64,000 nucleotides of DNA from Arthrobacter sp. cf158 (GTDB lineage Bacteria; Actinomycetota; Actinomycetes; Actinomycetales; Micrococcaceae): assembly GCF_900106835.1 (NCBI RefSeq), contig NZ_FNNR01000015.1:1-64000 (forward strand), in the 5' to 3' direction. The translations under genes and the position numbers were made by a program. The notes under the pieces were generated by a model. It was not told the origin of the DNA. It worked only from the letters and a program-made list of their open reading frames with translations, and searched no databases. Positions 1-7,163 of the stretch are shown here, in pieces. Numbering within the stretch: the stretch's first letter is position 1; each line of letters begins with the position of its first letter.

Positions 1-948
1 CCGGTTGAACGTAAGCCTGAGTGGATCAAGGCCAAGGTCCAGATGGGTCCTGAGTTTGTCCAGCTCAAGAACCTGGTGAAGAAGGAAGGCCTGCACACGG
101 TTTGTGAAGAGGCCGGGTGCCCGAACATTTTCGAGTGCTGGGAAGACAAGGAAGCGACGTTCCTGATCGGCGGGTCCGAGTGCACCCGGCGCTGTGATTT
201 CTGCCAGATCGATACCGGTAAACCCTCCCCGGTGGACATGTTCGAACCCACCAAGGTGGCCCGCAGCGTCCAGGCGATGCAGCTGCGGTACGCCACGGTG
301 ACCGGCGTGGCCCGTGATGACCTGGCCGATGAGGGTGTCTGGTTGTACGCCGAAACGGTCCGGAAGATCCACGAACTGAACCCGGGCACCGGGGTGGAGT
401 TGCTGATCCCTGACTTCTCCGGCAAGCCCGAGCACATCGCGGCGATCTGTGATTCCAAGCCCGAGGTGTTCGCGCACAACGTAGAGACCGTACCCAGGAT
501 TTTCAAGCGGATCCGTCCGGCATTCCGGTACGAGCGCTCCCTGGACGTCATTACCCAGGGCCGGGACCTGGGCATGGTGACCAAGTCCAACCTGATCCTG
601 GGCATGGGCGAGACCCGCGAGGAAATCTCCGAAGCACTGCGGGACCTGCACGCTGCCGGTTGTGACCTGATCACCATCACCCAGTACCTGCGCCCGTCCG
701 AACGGCACCTCCCGGTGGACCGGTGGGTCAAGCCCCAGGAGTTCGTGGACCTCCAAAACGAGGCCCAGGAGATCGGCTTCCTCGGCGTCATGTCCGGACC
801 CCTGGTCCGTTCCTCCTACCGGGCCGGCCGGCTCTGGGCCACCGCGATGCGCAAGAAGGGCTGGGAAATCCCCGCCGCCCTGGCCCACATCGAGTCCTCC
901 GGCTCCACCCGCCAGGAAGCCTCCACCATCCTGGCCGCCCACAACTAA
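1..948 (+). CDS. lipA: Lipoyl synthase (5' partial)
   Basis: Radical-SAM enzyme that inserts two sulfurs into protein-bound octanoyl groups, making lipoate for 2-oxoacid dehydrogenases and the glycine cleavage system in the cytosol. The frame is open from base 1, so roughly the first 20 residues are missing; an internal ATG at base 43 is not the start. The auxiliary-cluster cysteines are in CEEAGCPNIFEC (bases 103-138), the SAM cluster in CTRRCDFC (181-204), and the C-terminal RSS serine motif is in GPLVRSSYRAG near base 810. The protein runs about 20 residues past the arginine-rich end usual for actinobacterial LipA. A hairpin follows the stop. Identification is secure; only the start is unseen. 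Confidence 0.97.
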   Translation, partial: PVERKPEWIKAKVQMGPEFVQLKNLVKKEGLHTVCEEAGCPNIFECWEDKEATFLIGGSECTRRCDFCQIDTGKPSPVDMFEPTKVARSVQAMQLRYATVTGVARDDLADEGVWLYAETVRKIHELNPGTGVELLIPDFSGKPEHIAAICDSKPEVFAHNVETVPRIFKRIRPAFRYERSLDVITQGRDLGMVTKSNLILGMGETREEISEALRDLHAAGCDLITITQYLRPSERHLPVDRWVKPQEFVDLQNEAQEIGFLGVMSGPLVRSSYRAGRLWATAMRKKGWEIPAALAHIESSGSTRQEASTILAAHN

Positions 949-979
949 CAGCCACCCCACACCAGAGCACCTGCAGTAC

Positions 980-1020
980 CGAAGGACCGAATGCCATCCG
1001 TCATGGCGTCCGGTCCTTCG
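980..1020 (+). terminator. Hairpin after lipA
   Basis: Perfect 10-bp outer stem (CGAAGGACCG with its complement at 1011-1020) and an inner 7-bp stem around ATGCCAT. It lacks a clear U-tract, so it may act as a weak terminator or 3' stabiliser. Confidence 0.6.
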
Positions 1021-1047
1021 ACGTACATCACGTAGAATTAAGGCACT

Positions 1048-1809
1048 ATGGCGAATTCCCCTGATTCCAGCAAATCGACCCCCTCGGCCGACGCACCCAA
1101 GCGTGGGCTCTTCCAGCGCAAGCCCAAGGAAGCCAAGGCAAAGAAGCCCAGCCAGCTGAAGCAGATCGCTGAAGTCTTCAAAATGACCCGGCGGAACGAT
1201 CCCCAGGTTGTGTGGATCATGCTGCTGGCGTTCCTTGCCGTGGTGGCGGTCGCCTTCCTGATCGGTTTCCTCCTGGAGAACTGGGTCACCGGCCTGATCA
1301 TTGGTATTCCGCTGGGCCTCCTTGCGGCGGTGTTCATTCTTTCCCGCCGCGCGGAAAAAGCTGCCTTCGCTCAGATAGAGAACCAACCGGGCGCATCAGG
1401 TGCAGCCTTGGGGACCCTTCGCCGGGGCTGGGTGACGCAAGACCAGCCAGTTGCCGTTAATCCGCGCACACAGGACGCGGTTTTCATGGCCATTGGCCGT
1501 CCCGGCGTAGTGCTCGTCAGCGAAGGTCCCACGCATCGCGTTAAGCCGCTCGTGGATTCAGAACGCAAGAGGTTGGCCCGGATCCTCCCGAACGTCACTA
1601 TCCACGTCCTTGAGTCCGGCCGCGGCGAGGGACAGGTTCCGCTGAACAAGCTGGCCAAGACCATGGGAAAACTCAAGAACGAGCTCACCAAGGTTGAGGT
1701 CAACGCCGTCAGCAAACGCATCAATTCTCTCGGAAATCGTCTTCCGATCCCCAAGGGCATCGACCCCTACAAGGCCCGCCCGGACCGCAAGGCCGCCCGC
1801 GGCCGCTGA
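1048..1809 (+). CDS. DUF4191 family membrane protein
   Basis: 253-residue protein of the DUF4191 family, the usual partner downstream of lipA in actinobacteria (Rv2219 position). The N-terminus (1-50) is Lys-rich and cytosolic. Two adjacent hydrophobic segments follow at about 55-78 and 80-101, the first being VVWIMLLAFLAVVAVAFLIG. A basic cytosolic domain of about 150 residues ends in an Arg/Lys-rich tail. No catalytic motif is recognised and the function is unknown. A TAGAAT -10-like hexamer at 1033-1038 sits only 9 nt before the ATG, so the transcript leader is very short. A strong bidirectional terminator closes the gene. Confidence 0.9.
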   Translation: MANSPDSSKSTPSADAPKRGLFQRKPKEAKAKKPSQLKQIAEVFKMTRRNDPQVVWIMLLAFLAVVAVAFLIGFLLENWVTGLIIGIPLGLLAAVFILSRRAEKAAFAQIENQPGASGAALGTLRRGWVTQDQPVAVNPRTQDAVFMAIGRPGVVLVSEGPTHRVKPLVDSERKRLARILPNVTIHVLESGRGEGQVPLNKLAKTMGKLKNELTKVEVNAVSKRINSLGNRLPIPKGIDPYKARPDRKAARGR

Positions 1810-1830
1810 TCTGATAGGTCAAAGCAAAAG

Positions 1831-1871
1831 AAAAACCGCTTCTTCCCTGGTTCAGAGAAGAAGCGGTTTTT
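1831..1871. terminator. Bidirectional terminator DUF4191 / RDD
   Basis: Perfect 15-bp stem (1831-1845 with 1857-1871) ending in A5 on one side and T5 on the other, so it can terminate both converging genes. Confidence 0.92.
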
Positions 1872-1896
1872 GGCTTTTGTTAGGGAAGATTGGCAG

Positions 1897-2334
1897 TTAC
1901 ATCCGAATCAGGATGGTGTTCATCGCCTTGTCGTGAAGCCCCCGCTGATCGGGGTCGAAGACCACCGCCGGGATAACCAAGCACAGGAGCAGGGTCCGGA
2001 CGACGGCAGCAAGCGGGCCTGCGGGGCCGCCACCAAGGCGGACCACATGAATGCCAGCCAGCCTGTGGCCAATGCTGTACCCCAGTGTTCCAATCAAAAG
2101 AATCTGTTCTGCGGCGAAAATGGCCAAGGTGGCCCATTGATTGCCACCGAAGGCGAAGTTGCTGATGACCAGCGCAATCGTCCAGTCCACCACGATGCCC
2201 AAAATCCGGCGCCCTGCCCGCGCCATGGAGCCGGGACCGGACTCAGGCAACCCAAGCCTCTCACCCGGATACTTTGAGATTCCTGACGTATCCGGACCGC
2301 TCAACCAAGAGCCAATGTCTTTTCTATCAACCAC
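1897..2334 (-). CDS. RDD family membrane protein
   Basis: 145-residue RDD-family membrane protein, equivalent to the small membrane protein beside glnA1 in mycobacteria (Rv2219A position). Hydrophobic stretches lie at about 46-60 (ILGIVVDWTIALVIS), 68-88 and 107-123. The Arg-Asp signature is represented by the R/D residues of SMARAGRRILGIVVDW and by the D residues of VFDPDQRGLHDKAMNT near the C-terminus. The GTG start is preceded by TAGGCT at 2341-2346, exactly 6 nt upstream, which favours a leaderless transcript. It is convergent with DUF4191 and divergent from glnA1. RDD proteins have been linked to transport or membrane stress; no specific role can be assigned. Confidence 0.88.
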   Translation of the reverse strand: MVDRKDIGSWLSGPDTSGISKYPGERLGLPESGPGSMARAGRRILGIVVDWTIALVISNFAFGGNQWATLAIFAAEQILLIGTLGYSIGHRLAGIHVVRLGGGPAGPLAAVVRTLLLCLVIPAVVFDPDQRGLHDKAMNTILIRM

Positions 2335-2646
2335 ACTCCAAGCCTAACGGCTGGCCAGGCCGGCGCCCGACTCCCATCCCTTGGCTTGGTGCCCACGAGA
2401 CCGCCAGGTGTTCGCCCACCGGACCTTCTTGGACCTGACACGGGGAAGCCGACTACCGTTTACACAACAGATGATTCTGTAACCTGCCGGAAACAATACT
2501 GACACCCCCGGGAAATCCCATCTCCCTAAGGTGGTATGAGTTGCCAGCCACCATGGCAAGGGGATCTTTTTGTGTCTCCGGACCTTGGTACGGGCTGCAC
2601 CACGCGGCCTTCCGGGCCTGTTACTTGATATGCATAAGGAGCATAG
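2335..2646 (+). promoter_or_regulatory. glnA1 upstream region
   Basis: 312 bases between the RDD gene and glnA1, with no credible gene. It holds the GlnR-type operator (separate entry). Downstream is the glnA1 ribosome site AAGGAG at 2635-2640, 6 nt before the ATG. The long minus-strand open frame spanning this region and glnA1 is the antisense shadow of glnA1. Confidence 0.7.
2479..2516 (+). promoter_or_regulatory. GlnR-type operator of glnA1
   Basis: The site reads GTAAC-N6-GAAAC-N6-GACAC-N6-GAAAT. This is the alternating a/b half-site layout (gTnAC-N6-GaAAC) of actinobacterial GlnR boxes, here two full boxes in tandem about 130 bp before the glnA1 start. The motif geometry is seen directly; binding by GlnR is inferred from the family and from the target gene. 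Confidence 0.8.
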
Positions 2647-4071
2647 ATGTTCAAGACTGCGGACGAAGTCCTCAAGTTCATCAAAGACGAAGACGTCAAA
2701 TTCGTCGATATCCGCTTCACCGACCTTCCTGGTGTCCAGCAGCACTTCAATGTGCCGGCCAAGAGCGTAGACCTCGACTTCTTCGTGAACGGTCAGCTCT
2801 TCGACGGATCCTCCATCCGCGGCTTCCAGGGCATCGCTGAATCCGACATGCAGCTCATCCCGGATGTGACCTCGGCCTTCATCGACACGTTCCGCATCGA
2901 GAAGACGCTTGCGTTGAACTTCTCCATCGTGAACCCGCGCACCGGTGATCCTTACCACCGCGACCCCCGCGGTGTGGCAGAAAAGGCTGAAGCGTACCTG
3001 GCATCGACCGGTATCGCTGACACCGCATTCTTCGCTCCCGAAGCCGAATTCTTCGTCTTCGACAACATCCAGTACGAGTCCTCCCCGCAGGGCAGCTTCT
3101 ACAAGATCGACTCCGAGGAAGCACACTGGAACACCGGCCGCAAGGAAGAGGGCGGAAACCTTGGCTACAAGACCCCCGTCAAGGGCGGTTACTTCCCGGT
3201 TTCCCCGACTGACAAGCAAGCCGACCTCCGCGACGCCATGTGCGTCGAGCTTGACAAGGCCGGCCTCGAAGTTGAGCGGTCCCACCACGAAGTTGGCTCT
3301 GCCGGCCAGGCCGAGATCAACTACAAGTTCACCACGCTGACTGCAGCTGCCGATGACCTCCAGAAGTTCAAGTACGTCATCAAGAACACCGCTGACGCCT
3401 GGGGCAAGTCCGTCACGTTCATGCCGAAGCCGGTATTCGGTGACAACGGCTCGGGCATGCACTGCCACCAGTCGCTGTGGAGCAACGGCGACCCGCTGTT
3501 CTACGACGAGAAGGGCTACGCCGGCCTCTCTGACACCGCCCGCTGGTACATCGGCGGCCTGCTCAAGCACTCCTCGGCTGTTCTCGCCTTCACCAACCCG
3601 ACGGTGAACTCCTACCGCCGATTGGTCAAGGGCTTCGAAGCCCCCGTGAACATGGTCTACTCGCAGGGCAACCGCTCCGCCGGTATTCGTATCCCCATCA
3701 CGGGCACCAACCCGAAGGCCAAGCGCATTGAGTTCCGCGCTCCGGACCCCTCGTCCAACCCTTACCTGGCATTCGCTGCCCAGCTGATGGCCGGCATTGA
3801 CGGTATCCGCAACCGTATTGAACCCCCGGCTCCCATCGACAAGGACCTCTACGAGCTCCCCGCCGAGGAAGCAAAGGACATCCCCAAGGCTCCGGGCTCC
3901 CTGGAAGAGGCACTTGAGGCCCTGCGCGAGGACAACGAGTTCCTGCAGGCTGGCGGCGTCTTCACCCAGGACCTGATCGACACTTGGATTGACTACAAGT
4001 ACGAGAATGAGATTCGCCCGCTGTCCCTGCGCCCGAACCCGTACGAGTTCGAGCTCTACTACGGCGTCTAA
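2647..4071 (+). CDS. glnA: Glutamine synthetase type I (GlnA1)
   Basis: Makes glutamine from glutamate, ammonia and ATP; the main ammonium-assimilating enzyme, a cytosolic dodecamer. Its 474 residues match the adenylylation-regulated GSI-beta class. The beta-grasp N-domain includes DLDFFVNGQLFDGSSIRGF. The catalytic barrel carries FAPEAEFFVFD, SHHEVGSAGQAEINY and PKPVFGDNGSGMHCHQSLW. The adenylylation site is Tyr402 in KDLYELPAEE, the expected target of GlnE encoded about 3 kb downstream. A GlnR-type operator precedes it and a long hairpin with a T5 tail follows, so it is probably monocistronic. Confidence 0.98.
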   Translation: MFKTADEVLKFIKDEDVKFVDIRFTDLPGVQQHFNVPAKSVDLDFFVNGQLFDGSSIRGFQGIAESDMQLIPDVTSAFIDTFRIEKTLALNFSIVNPRTGDPYHRDPRGVAEKAEAYLASTGIADTAFFAPEAEFFVFDNIQYESSPQGSFYKIDSEEAHWNTGRKEEGGNLGYKTPVKGGYFPVSPTDKQADLRDAMCVELDKAGLEVERSHHEVGSAGQAEINYKFTTLTAAADDLQKFKYVIKNTADAWGKSVTFMPKPVFGDNGSGMHCHQSLWSNGDPLFYDEKGYAGLSDTARWYIGGLLKHSSAVLAFTNPTVNSYRRLVKGFEAPVNMVYSQGNRSAGIRIPITGTNPKAKRIEFRAPDPSSNPYLAFAAQLMAGIDGIRNRIEPPAPIDKDLYELPAEEAKDIPKAPGSLEEALEALREDNEFLQAGGVFTQDLIDTWIDYKYENEIRPLSLRPNPYEFELYYGV

Positions 4072-4084
4072 CTAGACAGTGACC

Positions 4085-4118
4085 AAGGGCCTCAGGCATC
4101 ATGCTTGGGGCCCTTTTT
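4085..4118 (+). terminator. glnA1 terminator
   Basis: Near-perfect 15-bp stem (4085-4099 with 4101-4115, two G-T pairs) followed by T5. Confidence 0.88.
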
Positions 4119-4246
4119 CATGTCTGGAACCAGCCGTTTGCAGCGCAACGCGTCGATCCCAGGGGGCTTTGACTGTTGAACCGGACACGCCGTACAGAGT
4201 CACCGCACAGAGCTCTGAGCCTCCCGCCGGCACAAGGCGAAGATGG

Positions 4247-4381
4247 TCAGTGCCGGATGGTGGGTACTTGTCCCGCCTGCTCCGGGGCGGAGCACTCGCT
4301 GCAGAACAACTGATCGGTTTCTTCTCCGCAGCACTGGCAGCGATGAACAAGGGCCGCTGATTCAATCACATACGTTGTCAT
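4247..4381 (-). CDS. 44-residue zinc-ribbon mini-protein
   Basis: Short minus-strand frame beginning MTTYVIESAALV and ending at a TGA. Five cysteines give C15-x-C17-C18 and C27-x2-C30 within CQCCGEETDQLFCSEC, a CxxC-x8-CxxC zinc-knuckle arrangement. No good ribosome site precedes the ATG. The start lies inside a short inverted repeat, TTGTC/GACAA, at about 4375-4388. It lies downstream of, and in the same direction as, a second small Cys-pair protein and an HTH gene, so the three could form one unit. It has no recognised family. Whether it is translated is unproven; the cysteine pattern and short N-terminus resembling the neighbour support it. Confidence 0.5.
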   Translation of the reverse strand: MTTYVIESAALVHRCQCCGEETDQLFCSECSAPEQAGQVPTIRH

Positions 4382-4458
4382 ATCGACAATGCTGCCTGCG
4401 CGTCCTGCACCGGGCACGAGTAGTGAGTACTCGTTTTTTAGTCCTCCGAGCGGTGGGA

Positions 4459-4686
4459 CTACTTGGATTCAAACATCCCTTGCCCGTCGGCGTGGAGCAA
4501 AGCCGGCGCCTGGCCTCCCGCTCCAACTGCACTGGACTCCTGATCGGCAAAGGTGGCGAAGCAGCGGCGGCAGGCGAAAATACCGGCGCCGCTGTGGCGG
4601 GAGCCCCAATGGGGCCCCGCCTGCTCACAACGGAAGCAGCTCACGTTGGAGAACGCGGTGCCTTCCGAGTCCAGCATGATTGTCAC
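4459..4686 (-). CDS. 75-residue CxxC...CxxC small protein
   Basis: Small protein with C17-x2-C20 and C39-x2-C42 (CFRC and CRRC), a probable structural zinc site, followed by a low-complexity Gly/Ala tail. The GTG start is preferred because AGGA lies 5 nt upstream (TAGGATTCTC-GTG); an ATG three codons later is the alternative. It sits 66 nt after an HTH protein gene and before a still smaller Cys-pair ORF on the same strand. The family is not recognised. A role as a zinc-dependent adaptor or redox-sensitive partner of the HTH protein is possible but purely speculative. Confidence 0.6.
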   Translation of the reverse strand: MTIMLDSEGTAFSNVSCFRCEQAGPHWGSRHSGAGIFACRRCFATFADQESSAVGAGGQAPALLHADGQGMFESK

Positions 4687-4752
4687 GCGAGAATCCTAGA
4701 CGAAGCCTGCCGCTCCGCAACAGACCCTTGCAACTGGCCAAGCCAAACTGGC

Positions 4753-4953
4753 TCATTGTTTGCCGTATTTTTTGTGGACAGCCTGCTTGCTGACGCCCAG
4801 GCATAGGGCAATCGCTTCCCAGGACAGGCCGGATTGGCGCGCGGCGCGCACCAATGAAGCTTCTCTCCGGCCGACTTCCTTTTGCAGCTCCGCCACAGCG
4901 TAGAGCGCCTCGGCCGGGCCCATGCCATCCATCGATCCCACGAGTGTCTTCAT
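4753..4953 (-). CDS. Small HTH protein, probably autoregulated
   Basis: 66-residue protein. Residues 5-30 form a hydrophilic helix (MGPAEALYAVAELQKEVGRR). The C-terminal 30 residues hold a helix-turn-helix (LSWEAIALCLGVSKQAVHKK), of the type found in small actinobacterial HTH proteins, alone or fused to Clp N-terminal domains. The ATG at 4953 is chosen over upstream TTG and ATG codons because GGAGGT lies 7 nt before it. Its promoter (TTGACG-N17-TATGGT) carries two GTCAA-N6-TTGAC inverted repeats, one across the -35 and one across the -10, which suggests autorepression. It heads a minus-strand run with two small Cys-pair genes. Confidence 0.8.
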   Translation of the reverse strand: MKTLVGSMDGMGPAEALYAVAELQKEVGRREASLVRAARQSGLSWEAIALCLGVSKQAVHKKYGKQ

Positions 4954-4971
4954 GCGGTCCACCTCCATGAC

Positions 4972-5015
4972 GTCAACCATAATTGACGAATGGAACGGCG
5001 TCAACCAAAGTTGAC
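4972..5015 (-). promoter_or_regulatory. HTH gene promoter with two operators
   Basis: On the minus strand, -35 TTGACG (4999-5004), a 17-bp spacer and -10 TATGGT (4976-4981). Two inverted repeats of the form GTCAA-N6-TTGAC lie at 4972-4987 and 5000-5015, centred 28 bp apart; the second extends to GTCAAC-N4-GTTGAC. Each covers one promoter element. Sequence is direct; the regulator's identity is inferred. Confidence 0.75.
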
Positions 5016-5031
5016 CAATACTGGGACTTGG

Positions 5032-5598
5032 TCAGAAATCCTTGTACATGATGCACTGGGGACCGGAAGCGCCTCCCAAGTACCGCCCCGAGTCAACAAA
5101 TCCAGCTTTGGCGTAGGCGGCCTGACCCGCCGGATTCCGCTCGTTGACCGACAGTACGACGCCGGCCTGACCGCCATTCAGCCGGATGGTCAGCTTACGC
5201 GCTTCATCCACCGCGGCCTTGGCAGCCATGGCCCCCAGGCCTTGCCCCTGCCTGCCCGAATCGATGAGAAACCCCCTGAGCAGCCACGCCGAATCGTCGT
5301 CGGGCCAGCCGGCCAGCCGGGCCGCTCCGGCCTGGAGGGTCAGCACCCCCACAGCCACTCCCCCGGACTCGATGACATACGGCAGCCTGGATTCCTCCTC
5401 CAGTCCGATCAGCATCATACGGAGGGGCTCTTCAACGAAGTCGCGCTGCCCTGACTCCAGCGACAGCTCCGCCACAGCGCCAAGTTGTATTGCCCGCGAG
5501 TCGTCATCAAGCAGCTTGAGTGGGATCAGCCAGATATCGCCACGATCATGATGATCGTTTGCGATTGTAAATACGTCATCTGAGTCATATTCAAGCAA
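5032..5598 (-). CDS. GNAT family N-acetyltransferase
   Basis: 188-residue GNAT-fold protein. The acetyl-CoA pyrophosphate loop is seen in LLRGFLIDSGRQGQGLGAMA, followed by the helix AKAAVDEARK, the strand VVLSVNERNPAGQAAYAKAG and a terminal GFVDSGRYLGG, all standard order for the family. The start is the TTG at 5598, preceded by GGAGGA 9 nt upstream; the longer open frame runs into the divergent sulfatase and is rejected. The substrate cannot be told. It sits between the divergent sulfatase and the HTH gene, with its stop 16 nt before the HTH operators, so read-through into that unit is possible. Confidence 0.85.
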   Translation of the reverse strand: MLEYDSDDVFTIANDHHDRGDIWLIPLKLLDDDSRAIQLGAVAELSLESGQRDFVEEPLRMMLIGLEEESRLPYVIESGGVAVGVLTLQAGAARLAGWPDDDSAWLLRGFLIDSGRQGQGLGAMAAKAAVDEARKLTIRLNGGQAGVVLSVNERNPAGQAAYAKAGFVDSGRYLGGASGPQCIMYKDF

Positions 5599-5660
5599 TT
5601 TGCGAAGTCCTCCAACTAGGGTTGTTTCAACAGTTCCCAAACCACCAAGGAACCCTTCCG

Positions 5661-7163
5661 ATGAGCCAGCCGAACGTGATCCTGATCTGTGTCGACGAGT
5701 GGAGGGGCGACTGCCTGTCCTCCGACGGCCACCCTTACGTCGAGACACCTCACCTCGACGAACTGGCACGAAACGGCGTCCGGTTTTCCAGGGGCTATTC
5801 CGCTACGCCGTCATGCGTGCCCGCCCGTGCCGCTCTCTTCACGGGACAGTCGCAGGAACAGCACGGGCGCGTCGGCTACAACGACGGTGTCCCGTTCCAC
5901 AAAGTCCACCCGGTGACAGTACAGGAAGAGTTCAGAAGGGGCGGATACCACACGCAGGCCATCGGAAAAATGCACGTCTGGCCGGAACGCTCACGACTCG
6001 GCTTCGACGACGTTATCCTGCATGACGGCTACCTTCACCACGCCCGGAGGGAACATCAACAGCACTTCGCCATGTTTGACGACTATGTTCCGTGGCTACG
6101 GAGGCAACCGGGAATGGGTCCGGACGCCGAATATTTCGACCACGGCGTCAACTGCAATTCGATTGTCGCCCGCCCGTGGGATAAAGCCGAGAACCTTCAC
6201 CCCACACACTGGATCGGTACCCAGGCGATTGAGTGGACGCACCGGCGCGACCCCGTGAAGCCCTTTTTCCTCTACCTGTCTTTCCACCGCCCACACCCGC
6301 CCTACGATCCGCCGTCGTGGGCTTTCGAACAGTACCTCAATCTTCCCGCCTATACAGCGGTGGAGGGCAACTGGGAACATCATTGGGACGACTACAGGCA
6401 GGATGGTGACTACCAGGCCAGCTACTCCAGAATTCCGGACCATGTGGTCCATAGGGCCAGGGCCGGATACTACGGACTGATGGCTCAGATCGATCTCCAG
6501 ATCAACCGCATCAAGGAGTCACTGGCGGACTTCGGCCTCCTGCACAACACTGTTATCGCCTTCACCAGCGACCACGGTGAGATGATGGGCGACCACCACA
6601 TGTTCCGCAAGGCCGTGCCTTATGAAGGTTCTGCCCGCGTGCCCTTCATCATTGCCAACTCCCCCGCCGCAGAAACGGCGGCGCGGGGAACCGTTGTGGA
6701 CCACGTAGTGGAGCTCAGGGACATCATGCCCACGCTCCTGGACCTTGCCGGCCTGCCGATTCCGGATTCTGTTGACGGAAAGTCGTTGGCTGCGATTGTC
6801 CGTGGTGAGGGCACCGGCCCCGTAAGGGAAGTCCTCCACGGCGAACATGTCTACTGGGGACAGAACCTGCATTGGTTGACCGACGGGCACCATAAATACA
6901 TTTGGGGCTCCGGGAAAGGCACAGAAGAACTGTTCAACCTCGACGCCGACCCCCAGGAACGTAACAACCTCGCCGATGACATCGCCCACCGGAGCGAACT
7001 GCACTCCTGGCGTCAACGGATGGTGGTGACGCTCAGGGACCGCGAAGAAGGTTACGTCGTTGATGGCAGCCTTGTCCCGGGAGTACCCGTTGTTGCCATG
7101 TTGCGGCACGCCCGGGAAAAAGCTGCGGCGACGCCAGCCACCGCCCAAGCAGCCCAGGCCTAG
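5661..7163 (+). CDS. Sulfatase (Cys-type, formylglycine dependent)
   Basis: 500-residue member of the sulfatase/alkaline phosphatase superfamily that hydrolyses sulfate (or possibly phosphonate/phosphate) esters. The modification site is C52 in CVPARAALFTGQ (CxPxR), which needs a formylglycine-generating enzyme; none lies in this window. Metal ligands are expected at D12 (ICVDEWRGD) and in FTSDHGEMMGDHHMFRK. There is no signal peptide, so it is probably cytosolic. The ATG at 5661 is preferred: AAGGA lies 9 nt upstream and the ILICVDEWRG strand follows at once. Its stop overlaps that of glnE. It belongs to a block absent between glnA1 and glnE in mycobacteria. The substrate is unknown. Confidence 0.92.
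   Translation: MSQPNVILICVDEWRGDCLSSDGHPYVETPHLDELARNGVRFSRGYSATPSCVPARAALFTGQSQEQHGRVGYNDGVPFHKVHPVTVQEEFRRGGYHTQAIGKMHVWPERSRLGFDDVILHDGYLHHARREHQQHFAMFDDYVPWLRRQPGMGPDAEYFDHGVNCNSIVARPWDKAENLHPTHWIGTQAIEWTHRRDPVKPFFLYLSFHRPHPPYDPPSWAFEQYLNLPAYTAVEGNWEHHWDDYRQDGDYQASYSRIPDHVVHRARAGYYGLMAQIDLQINRIKESLADFGLLHNTVIAFTSDHGEMMGDHHMFRKAVPYEGSARVPFIIANSPAAETAARGTVVDHVVELRDIMPTLLDLAGLPIPDSVDGKSLAAIVRGEGTGPVREVLHGEHVYWGQNLHWLTDGHHKYIWGSGKGTEELFNLDADPQERNNLADDIAHRSELHSWRQRMVVTLRDREEGYVVDGSLVPGVPVVAMLRHAREKAAATPATAQAAQA

Noticed and set aside
2344..3570. Long minus-strand open frame opposite glnA1
   Set aside because: Val/Asp-rich antisense shadow of a GC-rich coding gene; no ribosome site and glnA1 is unambiguous.
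4099..4365. 88-codon minus-strand frame after glnA1
   Set aside because: It overlaps the glnA1 terminator and the 44-residue Cys-pair frame and shows no coding signature.
4362..4628. 88-codon minus-strand frame overlapping the zinc-ribbon genes
   Set aside because: Arg/Pro/Ser-rich, no motif, and out of frame with the better supported Cys-pair gene at 4459-4686.
5612..5640. GTTG-TTT-CAAC palindrome between GNAT and sulfatase
   Set aside because: Arms of only 4 bp; too short to call an operator without comparison.
5599..5769. 57-codon N-terminal extension of the GNAT
   Set aside because: Arg/Ser-rich translation of the divergent sulfatase start; TTG 5598 has a good ribosome site.
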